Notes under the pieces: model-generated | Seen by the model: the letters and a program-made list of their open reading frames with translations, nothing else | Told to the model about the DNA's origin: nothing | The model's database searches: none | Shown here: in pieces, positions 33,687 to 41,775 of the stretch | How the letters are laid out: each line of letters begins with the position of its first letter | Position numbering within the stretch: position 1 is the stretch's first letter | Translations under genes and position numbers: made by a program | Assembly: GCF_042668085.1 (NCBI RefSeq) | Contig: NZ_JBHVBO010000019.1 | Coordinates: forward strand, 1 to 43,507 | Source of the DNA: Isoptericola sp042668085 | GTDB taxonomy: Bacteria > Actinomycetota > Actinomycetes > Actinomycetales > Cellulomonadaceae | DNA: 43,507 bases | Direction of reading: 5' to 3'

Positions 33687-34664
33687 ATGACGACGCCGCA
33701 CACCCCCGCGCCCGGCACCGGCACCGCCCCGCTCCCCGAACCCCTCGTCGACTGGCGCGACCGGTACGCGGCGCTGGCGGAGGTGGAGCTGCCCGTCGGC
33801 CCGTACACGCAGGTGAGCGAGTGGGAGCGGGCCTTCCTCTACCTCGTGGCGCGGGACCTCTGGTCCGGGCGTGGCGACGTCGTCGAGCTCGGGTCGGGGG
33901 GCGGCGGCTCCACGGTCGCGCTGGCGCAGGGCCTCGCCGAGAACTCGGTGTTCGACCGGGCGCACCACCGGCTGCACGCCTACGACTGGTTCCGCGTGGG
34001 CCGGGGCACGTTCGCCAGCCCGCGCTTCGCCGACGACGGGCCCGGCGCGGACGGCTCGTTCCTGGCCGACTTCCGCGCCCACCTCGCGGGGTACCTCGAC
34101 CTCCTGGACGTCCACGCCGGGGACCTCGCCGAGACCTCGACGGACCCCCCGCACGCGACGATCGAGCTGCTGCACGTGGACATCGCGAAGACCCCGCGCG
34201 TGTTCCGCCTCGTCGCCGAGCGTTTCTTCCCGCTGCTCGCCCCCGGGGCCGTGGTGCTGCACCAGGACTTCGCGAGCCCGCGCCTGCCGTGGCTGCACCA
34301 CAGCACCGGCGCGCTGCTGCCGTGGGTCGACCTGGTGGGCCCGCCCGTGCGCTCCACCCTGGCGTTCGTCGTGCGCGAGCCCGTGCCCGCCGCCGTGCTG
34401 GACCGCATCGCCCGGCAGGAGGCCGACGTCGACGAACAGCTCGACCTGATCTCCCGCGTCCAGGACCGGCTCGGCGACGACGTCACGGGCGGCATCCCGT
34501 TCCCCGAGGTGCTGGAGCTGGCCAAGGCGTACGCCGCGTTCCACGCCGGCGAGCACCGGCGCGCGTGGGAGATCGCCGCACCGCTGCGCCGCGTGCCGTA
34601 CCTCGCCGAGCGGCGGGCCGACCACTTCGAGCAGCTGCGCCGCGCGGCGCTCGACGTCGGCTGA
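33687..34664 (+). CDS. Class I SAM-dependent methyltransferase
   Basis: A 325-residue protein. Motif I is V-V-E-L-G-S-G-G-G-G-S-T-V-A-L-A-Q, then L-H-A-Y-D-W-F at the ribose-contact position and I-E-L-L-H-V-D as motif IV; H-Q-D-F-A-S-P-R-L-P-W-L-H follows. The arrangement recalls TylF/Methyltransf_24-type enzymes acting on glycosides or hydroxyls, but the substrate is unknown. ATG 33687 has GGAGGG nine bases upstream. It starts 168 bp from the divergent MFS gene. The C-terminal ~70 residues are helical with no motif I recognise. Confidence 0.75.
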   Translation: MTTPHTPAPGTGTAPLPEPLVDWRDRYAALAEVELPVGPYTQVSEWERAFLYLVARDLWSGRGDVVELGSGGGGSTVALAQGLAENSVFDRAHHRLHAYDWFRVGRGTFASPRFADDGPGADGSFLADFRAHLAGYLDLLDVHAGDLAETSTDPPHATIELLHVDIAKTPRVFRLVAERFFPLLAPGAVVLHQDFASPRLPWLHHSTGALLPWVDLVGPPVRSTLAFVVREPVPAAVLDRIARQEADVDEQLDLISRVQDRLGDDVTGGIPFPEVLELAKAYAAFHAGEHRRAWEIAAPLRRVPYLAERRADHFEQLRRAALDVG

Positions 34665-34702
34665 CCCCGGGGCGGCGCCGAGCCTGCGCGGCGGGGCGCG
34701 GC

Positions 34703-34708
34703 TACGAT
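34703..34708 (+). promoter_or_regulatory. -10 box of the hydrolase-GDPD operon (leaderless)
   Basis: TACGAT, six bases before GTG 34715, no ribosome site. Confidence 0.5.
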
Positions 34709-34714
34709 CGCGCC

Positions 34715-35815
34715 GTGCACGCGCCCTCCCCGTCCCCGCGCCCGGCCCCGGCGGCGCGGTGGCGGGTCGACCGGCTCCTGGGCGCGGCCTTCGAGGAACG
34801 CCCGCTCGGCCCCGCGACGCTGGTGCGGGCCGTCGACCGGCCGCAGCGGCCGCGCGCCGTCGTGCTGCACGTGCACGGGTACAACGACTACTTCTTCCAG
34901 GCGCACCTGGCGCGCGCGGTGGTGGCCGCCGGGCACGCGTTCTGCGCCGTCGACCTGCGCCGCGCGGGACGGTCCCTGCTCGACGGCGGCCCCGGCGCCG
35001 ACGACCCGCTCCCGCCGCACTACGTCGCGAGCCTGCGCGAGGCGGGCGCGGACCTGTCCGCCGCGGCGCACGCGGTCCGCGAGCTCGAGCCCGGACTGCC
35101 GCTCGTCGTGCACGCGCACTCGACGGGCGGCCTGGGCGCGGCGCTGTGGGCGCACGCGGCCCGCGACGACCCGGCGCACGGGCCCGACCTCCTGGTGCTG
35201 AACTCCCCGTTCTTCTCCCTCAGCGGTTCGCGGCTCGCGGACGCGGGCCGCTCCGCGGTGCTCGAGCTCCTCGGTCGACGCCGCCCGCTCGCCGTCGTCA
35301 GCGCGAACCGCTCCGAGTACGCCACCTACCAGCACGCCTCCCACGGCGGCCGGTGGGACTTCGACACCACGCTGAAGCGCCCCGAGGGGCTCCCGGCCCG
35401 CGCCGGCTGGCTCCGCACGGTCACGCGGGCGCAGGCCCGCCTGGCCCGTGGCCTCGCCGTCCCCGGGCCGGTCCTGGTGGCGCGCAGCGACTCGTCCGGC
35501 CCCGACCGACCCGACAACCCGCGGCTCGACGCGCAGGACACCGTGCTCGACGTCGGGCGGATCGCGGCCCTGACGCACCGCGTCGGGGCGGACGTGGACG
35601 CGCTCGTCGTGCCGGGAGGCGTGCACGACCTCGCCCTCTCCGCCGACGCGGCCCGGCGGACCTACCTCGACGGCGTCGTCGCCTGGCTCGACGCCCGGCT
35701 GCCGGGCGTCCGGCCCCCCGACGCCGGGGCCCGCGTCGCGGTCACCGACCGCACCCGCGACGACATGCACGACGACACGCGCGACGACATACACGACGAC
35801 GAGGAGCAGCCGTGA
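34715..35815 (+). CDS. Alpha/beta hydrolase (monoacylglycerol-lipase-like)
   Basis: A 366-residue cytosolic hydrolase, probably acting on esters or lipids. It has the oxyanion-hole segment L-H-V-H-G-Y-N-D-Y-F, the nucleophile Ser136 in H-A-H-S-T-G-G (G-x-S-x-G with His/Thr variants), Asp in V-A-R-S-D-S-S and His in P-G-G-V-H-D-L, the order of the serine-hydrolase triad. The last ~20 residues are a duplicated T-R-D-D-[MI]-H-D-D tail, rich in His and Asp. GTG 34715 follows TACGAT by six bases. Its stop overlaps the GDPD start (GTGA); together they suggest lipid turnover. Confidence 0.85.
   Translation: MHAPSPSPRPAPAARWRVDRLLGAAFEERPLGPATLVRAVDRPQRPRAVVLHVHGYNDYFFQAHLARAVVAAGHAFCAVDLRRAGRSLLDGGPGADDPLPPHYVASLREAGADLSAAAHAVRELEPGLPLVVHAHSTGGLGAALWAHAARDDPAHGPDLLVLNSPFFSLSGSRLADAGRSAVLELLGRRRPLAVVSANRSEYATYQHASHGGRWDFDTTLKRPEGLPARAGWLRTVTRAQARLARGLAVPGPVLVARSDSSGPDRPDNPRLDAQDTVLDVGRIAALTHRVGADVDALVVPGGVHDLALSADAARRTYLDGVVAWLDARLPGVRPPDAGARVAVTDRTRDDMHDDTRDDIHDDEEQP
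35753..35800 (+). repeat. 24-bp tandem duplication in the hydrolase C-terminus
   Basis: Two adjacent 24-bp units (35753-35776, 35777-35800) differ at two positions and encode T-R-D-D-M-H-D-D and T-R-D-D-I-H-D-D. Confidence 0.9.
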
Positions 35816-36618
35816 GACCCGCGCCCGCGCACCCCTACCTCGACCCGCGCGGCGCCGACGGGGCGCCGCTGCCCGTCCTCGCGCTGGCGCACCGCGGCTT
35901 CTCGCACGGCCGGGAGAACCTGGAGAACTCGCTGGCGGCGTTCGCCGCCGCGGTCGACCTGGGCTTCCGGTACGTCGAGACCGACGCGCACGGCACCGCC
36001 GACGGCGTGGCCGTCGCCCTGCACGACGCGTCCCTCGACCGCACCACCGACGCGACGGGCCGCGTGGCCGACCTGCCGTGGTCGGTCGTGCGGCACGCGC
36101 GCATCGGTGGCAGCGAGCCCGTGCCGCGCCTCGATGACGTGCTCGGCACCTGGCCCGACGTGCGCGTCAACGTCGACGTCAAGGAGGACTCGGGGATCGC
36201 GCCCACGGCCGCCGCGATCGAGCGCACGCGCTCGCACGACCGGGTCTGCGTCACGTCGTTCGACGTCCGGCGCCGCCGCGCCACCGTCGCCCGCCTGTCC
36301 CGGCCGGTCGCGACGTCGGCCGGGCGCCGCGAGGTGGCGCGGTTCCTCGCGGGAGCCCGCCTCCGGGTGGACGCGATCGCCCGCCGCGCGCTGCGCGAGG
36401 TGGACGCCCTGCAGGTCCCCGTCGCCGAGGGCCGCCTGACCGTGGTCGACGCCGCCACCGTCGCCGCCGCCCACCGTGCCGGGCGCCAGGTGCACGTGTG
36501 GACCATCAACACCCCCGGGGAGATGGGCCGCCTCCTCGACCTCGGCGTGGACGGGATCGTCACCGACCGCGCCGACCTGCTGCGCGACGTGCTCGTCGCC
36601 CGCGGCCTGTGGGGCTGA
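35812..36618 (+). CDS. Glycerophosphodiester phosphodiesterase
   Basis: Splits glycerophosphodiesters into glycerol 3-phosphate and an alcohol. The 268-residue TIM barrel has the catalytic L-A-H-R-G-F-S with E-N-L-E-N-S (near residues 25-40), the metal-binding E-T-D-A-H-G-T-A-D-G and L-H-D-A-S-L-D-R-T-T, and V-D-V-K near 122. No signal peptide is visible, so it is the cytosolic type. GTG 35812 overlaps the hydrolase stop (GTGA) with GAGGAG upstream, so the two are coupled and could act in sequence on membrane lipids. Confidence 0.93.
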   Translation: MRPAPAHPYLDPRGADGAPLPVLALAHRGFSHGRENLENSLAAFAAAVDLGFRYVETDAHGTADGVAVALHDASLDRTTDATGRVADLPWSVVRHARIGGSEPVPRLDDVLGTWPDVRVNVDVKEDSGIAPTAAAIERTRSHDRVCVTSFDVRRRRATVARLSRPVATSAGRREVARFLAGARLRVDAIARRALREVDALQVPVAEGRLTVVDAATVAAAHRAGRQVHVWTINTPGEMGRLLDLGVDGIVTDRADLLRDVLVARGLWG

Positions 36619-36647
36619 GCGGCCGGCGGGGCTGACCGGCCCGTCCG

Positions 36648-37373
36648 TCAGGCCCGTCCCGGGCCGGCGTCCGCGGGACCCGGGGCGAGCTCGACGCCCC
36701 AGGCCTCGCGCACCAGGTGCTTCCCGCTCGGGGTGAGTCGCAGCCCCCGCCCGCTCGTCCGCGTCACCCACCCCGCGTCGAGGAACCTCGTCCCGACCGC
36801 CGCGCCGAGCGCGCCGGCCAGGTGCGCGCGGCGCTCCGTCCAGTCCAGGCAGGTCCGCGACGTCGGGCGCCGGGCGGCCACCGCGCCGTCGACGTCGACG
36901 CCGATGCCGCGCAGCCCGTCGGCGCCCGCGTCGGTGAGGGCGAGCACCTCGGGGTCGGCCAGCCACCCCTGCGCGACCCAGGCCTCCGCGAGACCCACGC
37001 CGAGGCGGCCCGCCAGGTGGTCGTAGCAGAACCGCGCCGCCGCCAGGCGGTCGGCCTCCCGGCTGCGCCGGAGCCCCGCCACGGGCGTCGGACGGGCCAG
37101 CGCGCCGAGGGCCTCGAGCGCGTCGGCCACCTCCACGCCCGCGAGCGCGTAGTACCGGTGCCTGCCGCGGGCCCGGCCGGTCACCAGCCCGCTCGCGACG
37201 AGGACCGCCAGGTGCTCCGACGCGGCGGGCGCGCCGATGCCCGCCGCACGCGCCAGCTCGCCCGCGGGCCGCGCCGTGCCGTCCATGAGCAGCCCGACCA
37301 TCACCGACCGCGCCGGCGCGGCGAGCGCCCGCCCGACGTCGGTGAAGTCCCGGTCCCGCCCGTCACCACCCAT
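36648..37373 (-). CDS. ArsR-like winged-helix regulator with a long C-terminal domain
   Basis: A 241-residue protein, more than twice an ordinary ArsR. The winged helix (about 15-85: A-A-P-A-R-S-V-M-V-G-L-L-M-D-G and G-A-P-A-A-S-E-H-L-A-V-L) is followed by about 150 residues with A-A-R-F-C-Y-D-H-L-A-G-R-L-G and C-L-D-W-T-E-R-R-x-H-L-A-G. These two conserved-looking Cys/His segments may hold the ligand site. The ligand is unknown. ATG 37373 has TATCGT seven bases upstream. It is divergent from the ACT-domain gene with a perfect palindrome between, so autoregulation and control of that gene are likely. Confidence 0.82.
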   Translation of the reverse strand: MGGDGRDRDFTDVGRALAAPARSVMVGLLMDGTARPAGELARAAGIGAPAASEHLAVLVASGLVTGRARGRHRYYALAGVEVADALEALGALARPTPVAGLRRSREADRLAAARFCYDHLAGRLGVGLAEAWVAQGWLADPEVLALTDAGADGLRGIGVDVDGAVAARRPTSRTCLDWTERRAHLAGALGAAVGTRFLDAGWVTRTSGRGLRLTPSGKHLVREAWGVELAPGPADAGPGRA

Positions 37374-37380
37374 GGCCCCG

Positions 37381-37432
37381 ACGATACGGCGACGACGCTT
37401 CGGCGGGTGCCGAAGCGTCCCGGGCCTATCGT
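37381..37432. promoter_or_regulatory. Divergent ArsR/ACT promoters with a shared perfect palindrome
   Basis: Two TATCGT -10 boxes point outward (37386-37381 on the minus strand, 37427-37432 on the plus strand). Between them ACGCTTCGGC (37395-37404) and GCCGAAGCGT (37409-37418) form a perfect 10+10 palindrome with a 4-bp centre. It occupies the -35 region of both promoters. Confidence 0.8.
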
Positions 37433-37438
37433 CCGGGC

Positions 37439-37885
37439 ATGGGCACACCGGAGACCTGCACCGACCTCGAGGTCCTGCTGCCGGCGACTCCCGGCGCGCT
37501 GGCCGACCTCGGCGAGACGCTCGGGCGCGCGGGCGTCAGCCTGGAGGGCGGCGGGGTGACGTCCCTGCGCGGCGGCCGCGTCGCGCACTTCCTCGTCGAC
37601 GACGGCCCGCGCGCCGTCGCCGCCATGGCGGCCGCCGGCCTCGGCCCCGCCGTCGCGCGCGACGTCGTCACGACCCGCCTCGCCCAGGACCGGCCCGGGC
37701 AGATGGGCGCGTTCGCGCGTCGCCTGGCGGAGGCCGGAGTCGTCGTCCGGACGCTGTACAGCGACCACGACGGCAACCTCGTGCTGCTCGTCCCGGACGA
37801 CGACGTCCCGGCGTGCCGGGACGTCGTCCGGGCGTGGGACGCCGACCGCGAGGCCGCGCGCCGGCGGCCCGAGCAGGTCGGCTAG
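37439..37885 (+). CDS. Small protein with two ACT domains
   Basis: A 148-residue protein made of two ACT-type amino-acid-binding folds (about 8-75 and 80-140). Each begins with a strand and a P-G-[A/Q] turn (L-P-A-T-P-G-A-L-A-D-L; Q-D-R-P-G-Q-M-G-A-F-A), the usual ligand site. There is no catalytic domain, so it is probably an amino-acid sensor or binding partner. ATG 37439 has TATCGT exactly six bases upstream and no ribosome site, so it is leaderless. Its TAG stop overlaps the aroB stop on the other strand in the palindrome CTAG. Confidence 0.85.
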   Translation: MGTPETCTDLEVLLPATPGALADLGETLGRAGVSLEGGGVTSLRGGRVAHFLVDDGPRAVAAMAAAGLGPAVARDVVTTRLAQDRPGQMGAFARRLAEAGVVVRTLYSDHDGNLVLLVPDDDVPACRDVVRAWDADREAARRRPEQVG

Positions 37886-39036
37886 AGCCCGAGCTGGACC
37901 GTCACGCCGGGCCGGCCGGCCGGCGGCTCCTTCGAGATCTCCGCGTACGCGGCGGCGAGCAGCGTCGGGTCCGGGCCCTCGAGGCGCGTCGGCTTCGCGA
38001 CGTCGTCCAGCACGACGAACCGCAGCAGGTTGCCGCGCGTCTTCTTGTCGCGCTGCATGGCCGCGAGGAGCTTGTCCCAGCGGTCGCCGCGGTAGGTGGT
38101 GGGCAGGCCGAGGGAGTCGAGGATCGCGCGGTGCCGGTCGACGACCGCGTCGTCGAGCTTGCCGCCGAGGCGCGCGAGCTCGGCCGCGAAGACCATCCCC
38201 ATCGCGACCGCGGCGCCGTGCCGCAGCTGGTAGCGCTCGGTGAGCTCGATCGCGTGCCCCAGGGTGTGCCCGTAGTTGAGGATCTCCCGCAGCCCCTGCT
38301 CCGTGAGGTCCTCCCCCACGACGCGGGCCTTGACCCGGACCGACCGCTCGATGAGCTCCGTCACCACGGCCCACGTCTCGGGGGTGGTGTCCGCGCCCTT
38401 CCACTCGCGCAGCTCGTCGGCGTGCTCCTCGACGAGCTCGAGGATGCGCGGGTCCGCGATGAAGCCCGTCTTGACGACCTCCGCCATGCCGGCGACGAGG
38501 TCCCAGCGGTCGAGGGTCTCCAGGGCCGCCAGGTCGCACAGCACCCCCGCGGGCGGGTGGAACGCGCCCACGAGGTTCTTGCCCTCGGCCGTGTTGATCC
38601 CCGTCTTGCCGCCCACCGCGGCGTCGACCATCGCGAGCAGCGTGGTCGGCACGTGCACGACCTTGATGCCGCGCAGCCACGTGGCCGCGACGAAGCCGGC
38701 CAGGTCGGTCGTCGCGCCGCCGCCGACGGACACGATCGCGTCCGACCGCGTGAAGTCGGCCTGGCCCAGCACCTGCCAGCAGAACGCCGCCACCTGGGCG
38801 GTCTTCTGCTCCTCGGCGTCCGGCAGCTCGACGGCGAACGCCTCGTAGCCCTGCGCCACGAGGTCCTCGCGGACGGCCTCGCCGGTGGCCTGCAGCGACG
38901 CCGGGTGCATGACCAGCACCCGCCGCACCCCGTCCCCGAGCAGGCCCGGCAGCTCGCCGAGCAGGTGTCGCCCGACGACGACGTCGTAGGCCGGTGCTTC
39001 CTTCGTGCTGCCCTGCACGGTCACGCGGACCGTCAT
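37882..39036 (-). CDS. aroB: 3-dehydroquinate synthase
   Basis: Second step of the shikimate pathway, converting DAHP to 3-dehydroquinate with NAD and Zn. The 384-residue product has V-G-G-G-A-T-T-D-L-A-G-F-V-A-A-T-W-L-R-G as NAD site, D-A-A-V-G-G-K-T-G-I-N, and the metal ligands in M-A-E-V-V-K and N-Y-G-H-T-L-G-H-A-I-E. ATG 39036 has the best ribosome site of the window (AGGAGGT, six bases) and overlaps the aroK stop (ATGA). Confidence 0.97.
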   Translation of the reverse strand: MTVRVTVQGSTKEAPAYDVVVGRHLLGELPGLLGDGVRRVLVMHPASLQATGEAVREDLVAQGYEAFAVELPDAEEQKTAQVAAFCWQVLGQADFTRSDAIVSVGGGATTDLAGFVAATWLRGIKVVHVPTTLLAMVDAAVGGKTGINTAEGKNLVGAFHPPAGVLCDLAALETLDRWDLVAGMAEVVKTGFIADPRILELVEEHADELREWKGADTTPETWAVVTELIERSVRVKARVVGEDLTEQGLREILNYGHTLGHAIELTERYQLRHGAAVAMGMVFAAELARLGGKLDDAVVDRHRAILDSLGLPTTYRGDRWDKLLAAMQRDKKTRGNLLRFVVLDDVAKPTRLEGPDPTLLAAAYAEISKEPPAGRPGVTVQLGL

Positions 39037-39629
39037 GACTGGACCTCCTGAGCCGATGTGCCCGCGGCCGCGTCGTGCTGCGCCGCGCCTTGCGTTCCTG
39101 CCTCGCCCGTGACCCCGGCGTGCACCTGAGCGGCGACCTCGTGCGCGGGCCGCTCGTCGGAGACCACGTGCACCGTGGCGAGCCGCTCGTAGGTGGGCCG
39201 GCGCGCCTGCATCAGCTCGACCCAGCGCGCCCGCGGGTTGCCCACGAGCAGCGGGCGCGACTGGTTGAAGCCGACGCGGGGGGCCGCGTGCGCGAGGGAG
39301 ACGTCTAGGAAGACGACGGTGCCGCCGCCCGCGACGTAGCCCTCCAGCGCCCGCTGGGTGTGCTCGTCCATCACCGCGCCGCCGCCGAGCGCGAGGACGC
39401 CGGGGTGGCACGCCAGGGCGGTGGTGACGGCCTCCCGCTCGAGCTCGCGGAAGCGCGGCTCGCCGTCCTCCACGAAAATGTCGGCGACCGGCTTGCCCGC
39501 GGTCTCCTCGACGTCGGCGTCCGTGTCCCGGAACGCGACGCCGAGGCGCTCGGCGAGCAGGCGGCCCACGGTCGTCTTGCCGCTGCCGGGCGGGCCGATG
39601 AGCACCGCCCGCGGCACGCCCGCGCTCAT
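39033..39629 (-). CDS. aroK: Shikimate kinase
   Basis: Phosphorylates shikimate with ATP. The 198-residue protein has the P-loop G-P-P-G-S-G-K-T-T (12-20), F-R-D-T-D-A-D-V-E-E for shikimate and Mg, F-R-E-L-E-R-E-A and the G-G-G-A-V motif. The lid region carries N-Q-S-R-P-L-L. The last ~35 residues are an Ala/Gln/Glu-rich tail not seen in short homologues. ATG 39629 overlaps the aroC stop (ATGA). Confidence 0.96.
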   Translation of the reverse strand: MSAGVPRAVLIGPPGSGKTTVGRLLAERLGVAFRDTDADVEETAGKPVADIFVEDGEPRFRELEREAVTTALACHPGVLALGGGAVMDEHTQRALEGYVAGGGTVVFLDVSLAHAAPRVGFNQSRPLLVGNPRARWVELMQARRPTYERLATVHVVSDERPAHEVAAQVHAGVTGEAGTQGAAQHDAAAGTSAQEVQS

Positions 39630-40843
39630 CGGAGCAGCTCGGGGATCGAGGCGAGGTACGCCTCGGCGTTGCGGCGCACCTCGGCGACCGAGTCCCCGCC
39701 GAACTTCTCCACGACGGCCTGCGCCAGCTCGAGCGCCACCATCGCCTCCGCGACCACGGCCGCGGGCGGCACCGCGCACACGTCCGAGCGCTGGTGGTGC
39801 GCCGTGACGGCCTCGCCCGTGGCGACGTCGACCGTCGCCAGGGCGCGCGGCACGGTCGAGATCGGCTTCATCGCGGCGCGCACGCGCAGCACCTCGCCGT
39901 TGCTCATGCCACCCTCGATGCCGCCGGCGCGGTTGGAGCGGCGGTGGATGCGGCCGTCGTCCCCGCGCTCGATCTCGTCGTGCGCCGCGGAGCCCCGGCG
40001 CCGAGCGGTGCGGAAGCCGTCGCCGACCTCGACGCCCTTGATCGCCTGGATGCCCATGAGCGCCCCCGCCAGGCGCGCGTCGAGCCGGCGGTCGCCCTGC
40101 ACGTAGCTGCCGAGGCCGGTGGGCACGTCGTAGGCGAGCACCTCGACGACGCCGCCCAGGGTGTCGCCATCCTTGCGGCACTCGTCGATCTCGGCGACCA
40201 TCGCCGCGCTCGTCGCGGCGTCGAAGCAGCGCACCGGGTCGGCGTCCAGCGCCGCGACGTCGTCGGGCGCGGGCAGGTCGGCGCCCTCGGGCACCTCGAC
40301 CGGGCCGATCGCCACGACGTGAGAGACGAGCCGCACGCCGACCGCCTGCTCGAGGAACTTCGCCGCGACCAGGCCCAGCGCGACGCGGGTCGCCGTCTCG
40401 CGGGCCGACGCGCGCTCGAGCACCGGGCGGGCGTCGTCGAACCCGTACTTGCGCATCCCGACCAGGTCGGCATGGCCCGGGCGGGGGCGGGTGAGCGGCC
40501 GGTTGCGCGCGATCTCGCGCTCGTCACCGGTGCCGGCGTCGACGAGCAGCGCCTCGCGGTCGACCGGGTCCGGCGACATGACGTCGGTCCACTTGGGCCA
40601 CTCGGTGTTGCCGATCTCGAAGGCCAGCGGGCCGCCCTGCGTGACGCCGTGACGCAGCCCGCCGAGCACGCGCACCGCGTCCTGCTCGAACTTCATGCGG
40701 GCGCCGCGGCCGTAACCGAGCCGGCGGCGGGCGAGCGCCGCCTGGATGTCCGCGGTCACCACCTCGACGCCTGCCGGCAGGCCCTCCAGCACCCCCACGA
40801 GTGACGGACCGTGCGACTCCCCCGACGTCATCCAGCGCAGCAT
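39626..40843 (-). CDS. aroC: Chorismate synthase
   Basis: Last step to chorismate, requiring reduced FMN. The 405-residue protein starts L-R-W-M-T-S-G-E-S-H-G-P with the first signature, and has the flavin-site motifs R-R-R-S-N-R-A-G-G-I-E-G-G-M-S-N-G (as H-R-R-S-N-R-A-G-G) and R-S-D-V-C-A-V-P-P-A. It leads the coupled aroC-aroK-aroB transcript. ATG 40843 has AAGAAT seven bases upstream, either a poor -10 or a purine-rich ribosome site; the 43-bp gap to aroE has no hairpin I trust. Confidence 0.97.
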   Translation of the reverse strand: MLRWMTSGESHGPSLVGVLEGLPAGVEVVTADIQAALARRRLGYGRGARMKFEQDAVRVLGGLRHGVTQGGPLAFEIGNTEWPKWTDVMSPDPVDREALLVDAGTGDEREIARNRPLTRPRPGHADLVGMRKYGFDDARPVLERASARETATRVALGLVAAKFLEQAVGVRLVSHVVAIGPVEVPEGADLPAPDDVAALDADPVRCFDAATSAAMVAEIDECRKDGDTLGGVVEVLAYDVPTGLGSYVQGDRRLDARLAGALMGIQAIKGVEVGDGFRTARRRGSAAHDEIERGDDGRIHRRSNRAGGIEGGMSNGEVLRVRAAMKPISTVPRALATVDVATGEAVTAHHQRSDVCAVPPAAVVAEAMVALELAQAVVEKFGGDSVAEVRRNAEAYLASIPELLR

Positions 40844-40886
40844 GCCTGCGATTCTTCCACGCCCGCGCCGCGGGTCGGTCCGGTGG

Positions 40887-41774
40887 TCAGCGGGCGGACG
40901 CCGGGGCCGCCAGGGCCCGGCCGAGCGCCGCGTCCATGGCCGCGACCGGGGCCGTGCGGCCCGTCATGAGGCGCACCTGCTCCACCGCCTGGTGCAGCAG
41001 CATCCGCTCGCCCCCGACGACGGTGCCGCCCGCGGCGGACCAGGCCGAGGACAGCGCGGTGGGGCGCGGGTCGTAGACGACGTCCAGCAGCACGCCGGCG
41101 GGCAGGCCGCCCTGGGCGGCGAGCGCGGCTGCGACCGGGTCGGCGGCGTAGGCCGGCATGGTCGACACCACGACGTCGGCGTCCTGCAGCGCGCCGAGCG
41201 ACGCCGACGGGTCGAGGACCTCGAAGCGCGGGCTCACGCCCATGCGCGCGGCCGCCTCCTGCAGGCCGGACGTCCGGCCGAGGGAGCGCACCAGGACGCG
41301 CGGCGTCGTGCAGCCGAGCTCCCCTAGCGCCGCGAGGGTGGATGCCGCCGTCGCGCCGCCGCCCAGGACCACGGCGCTCGCCGCTCCCGCGCCGGCAGCC
41401 CGCCCTTGGGCGGCGAACCCTTCGCGCAGGGCGGTGACCAGGCCGTAGACGTCGGTGTTGGTGCCGGTGAGGGTCACGCCGCACCGCGCCGGGGCGACGA
41501 GCACGGTGTTCACCGCACCCACTGCGACCGCGAGCGGGTCCACGTGGTCCACCAGGCCCATGACCGCGTGCTTGAGCGGCATCGTGACGCTCAGGCCGGC
41601 CCAGCCCAGGTCCAGACCGCGCACGAACGACGGCAGGTCGTCGACCGTGGTGTCGATCGCGGAGTACTCCCAGCCCTCGAGGCCGAGGGCGTCGTACGCG
41701 GCGGTGTGCAGGACGGGCGAGAGGGAGTGCGCGACGGGGTGGCCCAGCACCGCCGCTCGTCGGGAGACGGTCAT
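40887..41774 (-). CDS. aroE: Shikimate dehydrogenase
   Basis: Reduces 3-dehydroshikimate with NADPH. The 295-residue protein has the substrate motif H-S-L-S-P-V-L-H, the catalytic Lys/Asp in S-V-T-M-P-L-K and G-T-N-T-D, and the Rossmann loop V-L-G-G-G-A-T-A-A-S-T. ATG 41774 is one base past the mltG stop, so it belongs to the ruvX-mltG-aroE transcript. Ser/Asn next to the shikimate motif is standard for AroE; a quinate dehydrogenase role is less likely given the neighbours. Confidence 0.95.
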   Translation of the reverse strand: MTVSRRAAVLGHPVAHSLSPVLHTAAYDALGLEGWEYSAIDTTVDDLPSFVRGLDLGWAGLSVTMPLKHAVMGLVDHVDPLAVAVGAVNTVLVAPARCGVTLTGTNTDVYGLVTALREGFAAQGRAAGAGAASAVVLGGGATAASTLAALGELGCTTPRVLVRSLGRTSGLQEAAARMGVSPRFEVLDPSASLGALQDADVVVSTMPAYAADPVAAALAAQGGLPAGVLLDVVYDPRPTALSSAWSAAGGTVVGGERMLLHQAVEQVRLMTGRTAPVAAMDAALGRALAAPASAR

Positions 41775-41775
41775 G

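Noticed and set aside
36619..36647. Terminator between GDPD and the ArsR-like gene
   Set aside because: Only 29 bp, with GC-rich but poorly paired sequence; no convincing stem.
26071..37881. Genomic island or prophage
   Set aside because: No integrase, transposase, tRNA end or direct repeats, and GC content and codon bias look like the flanks.
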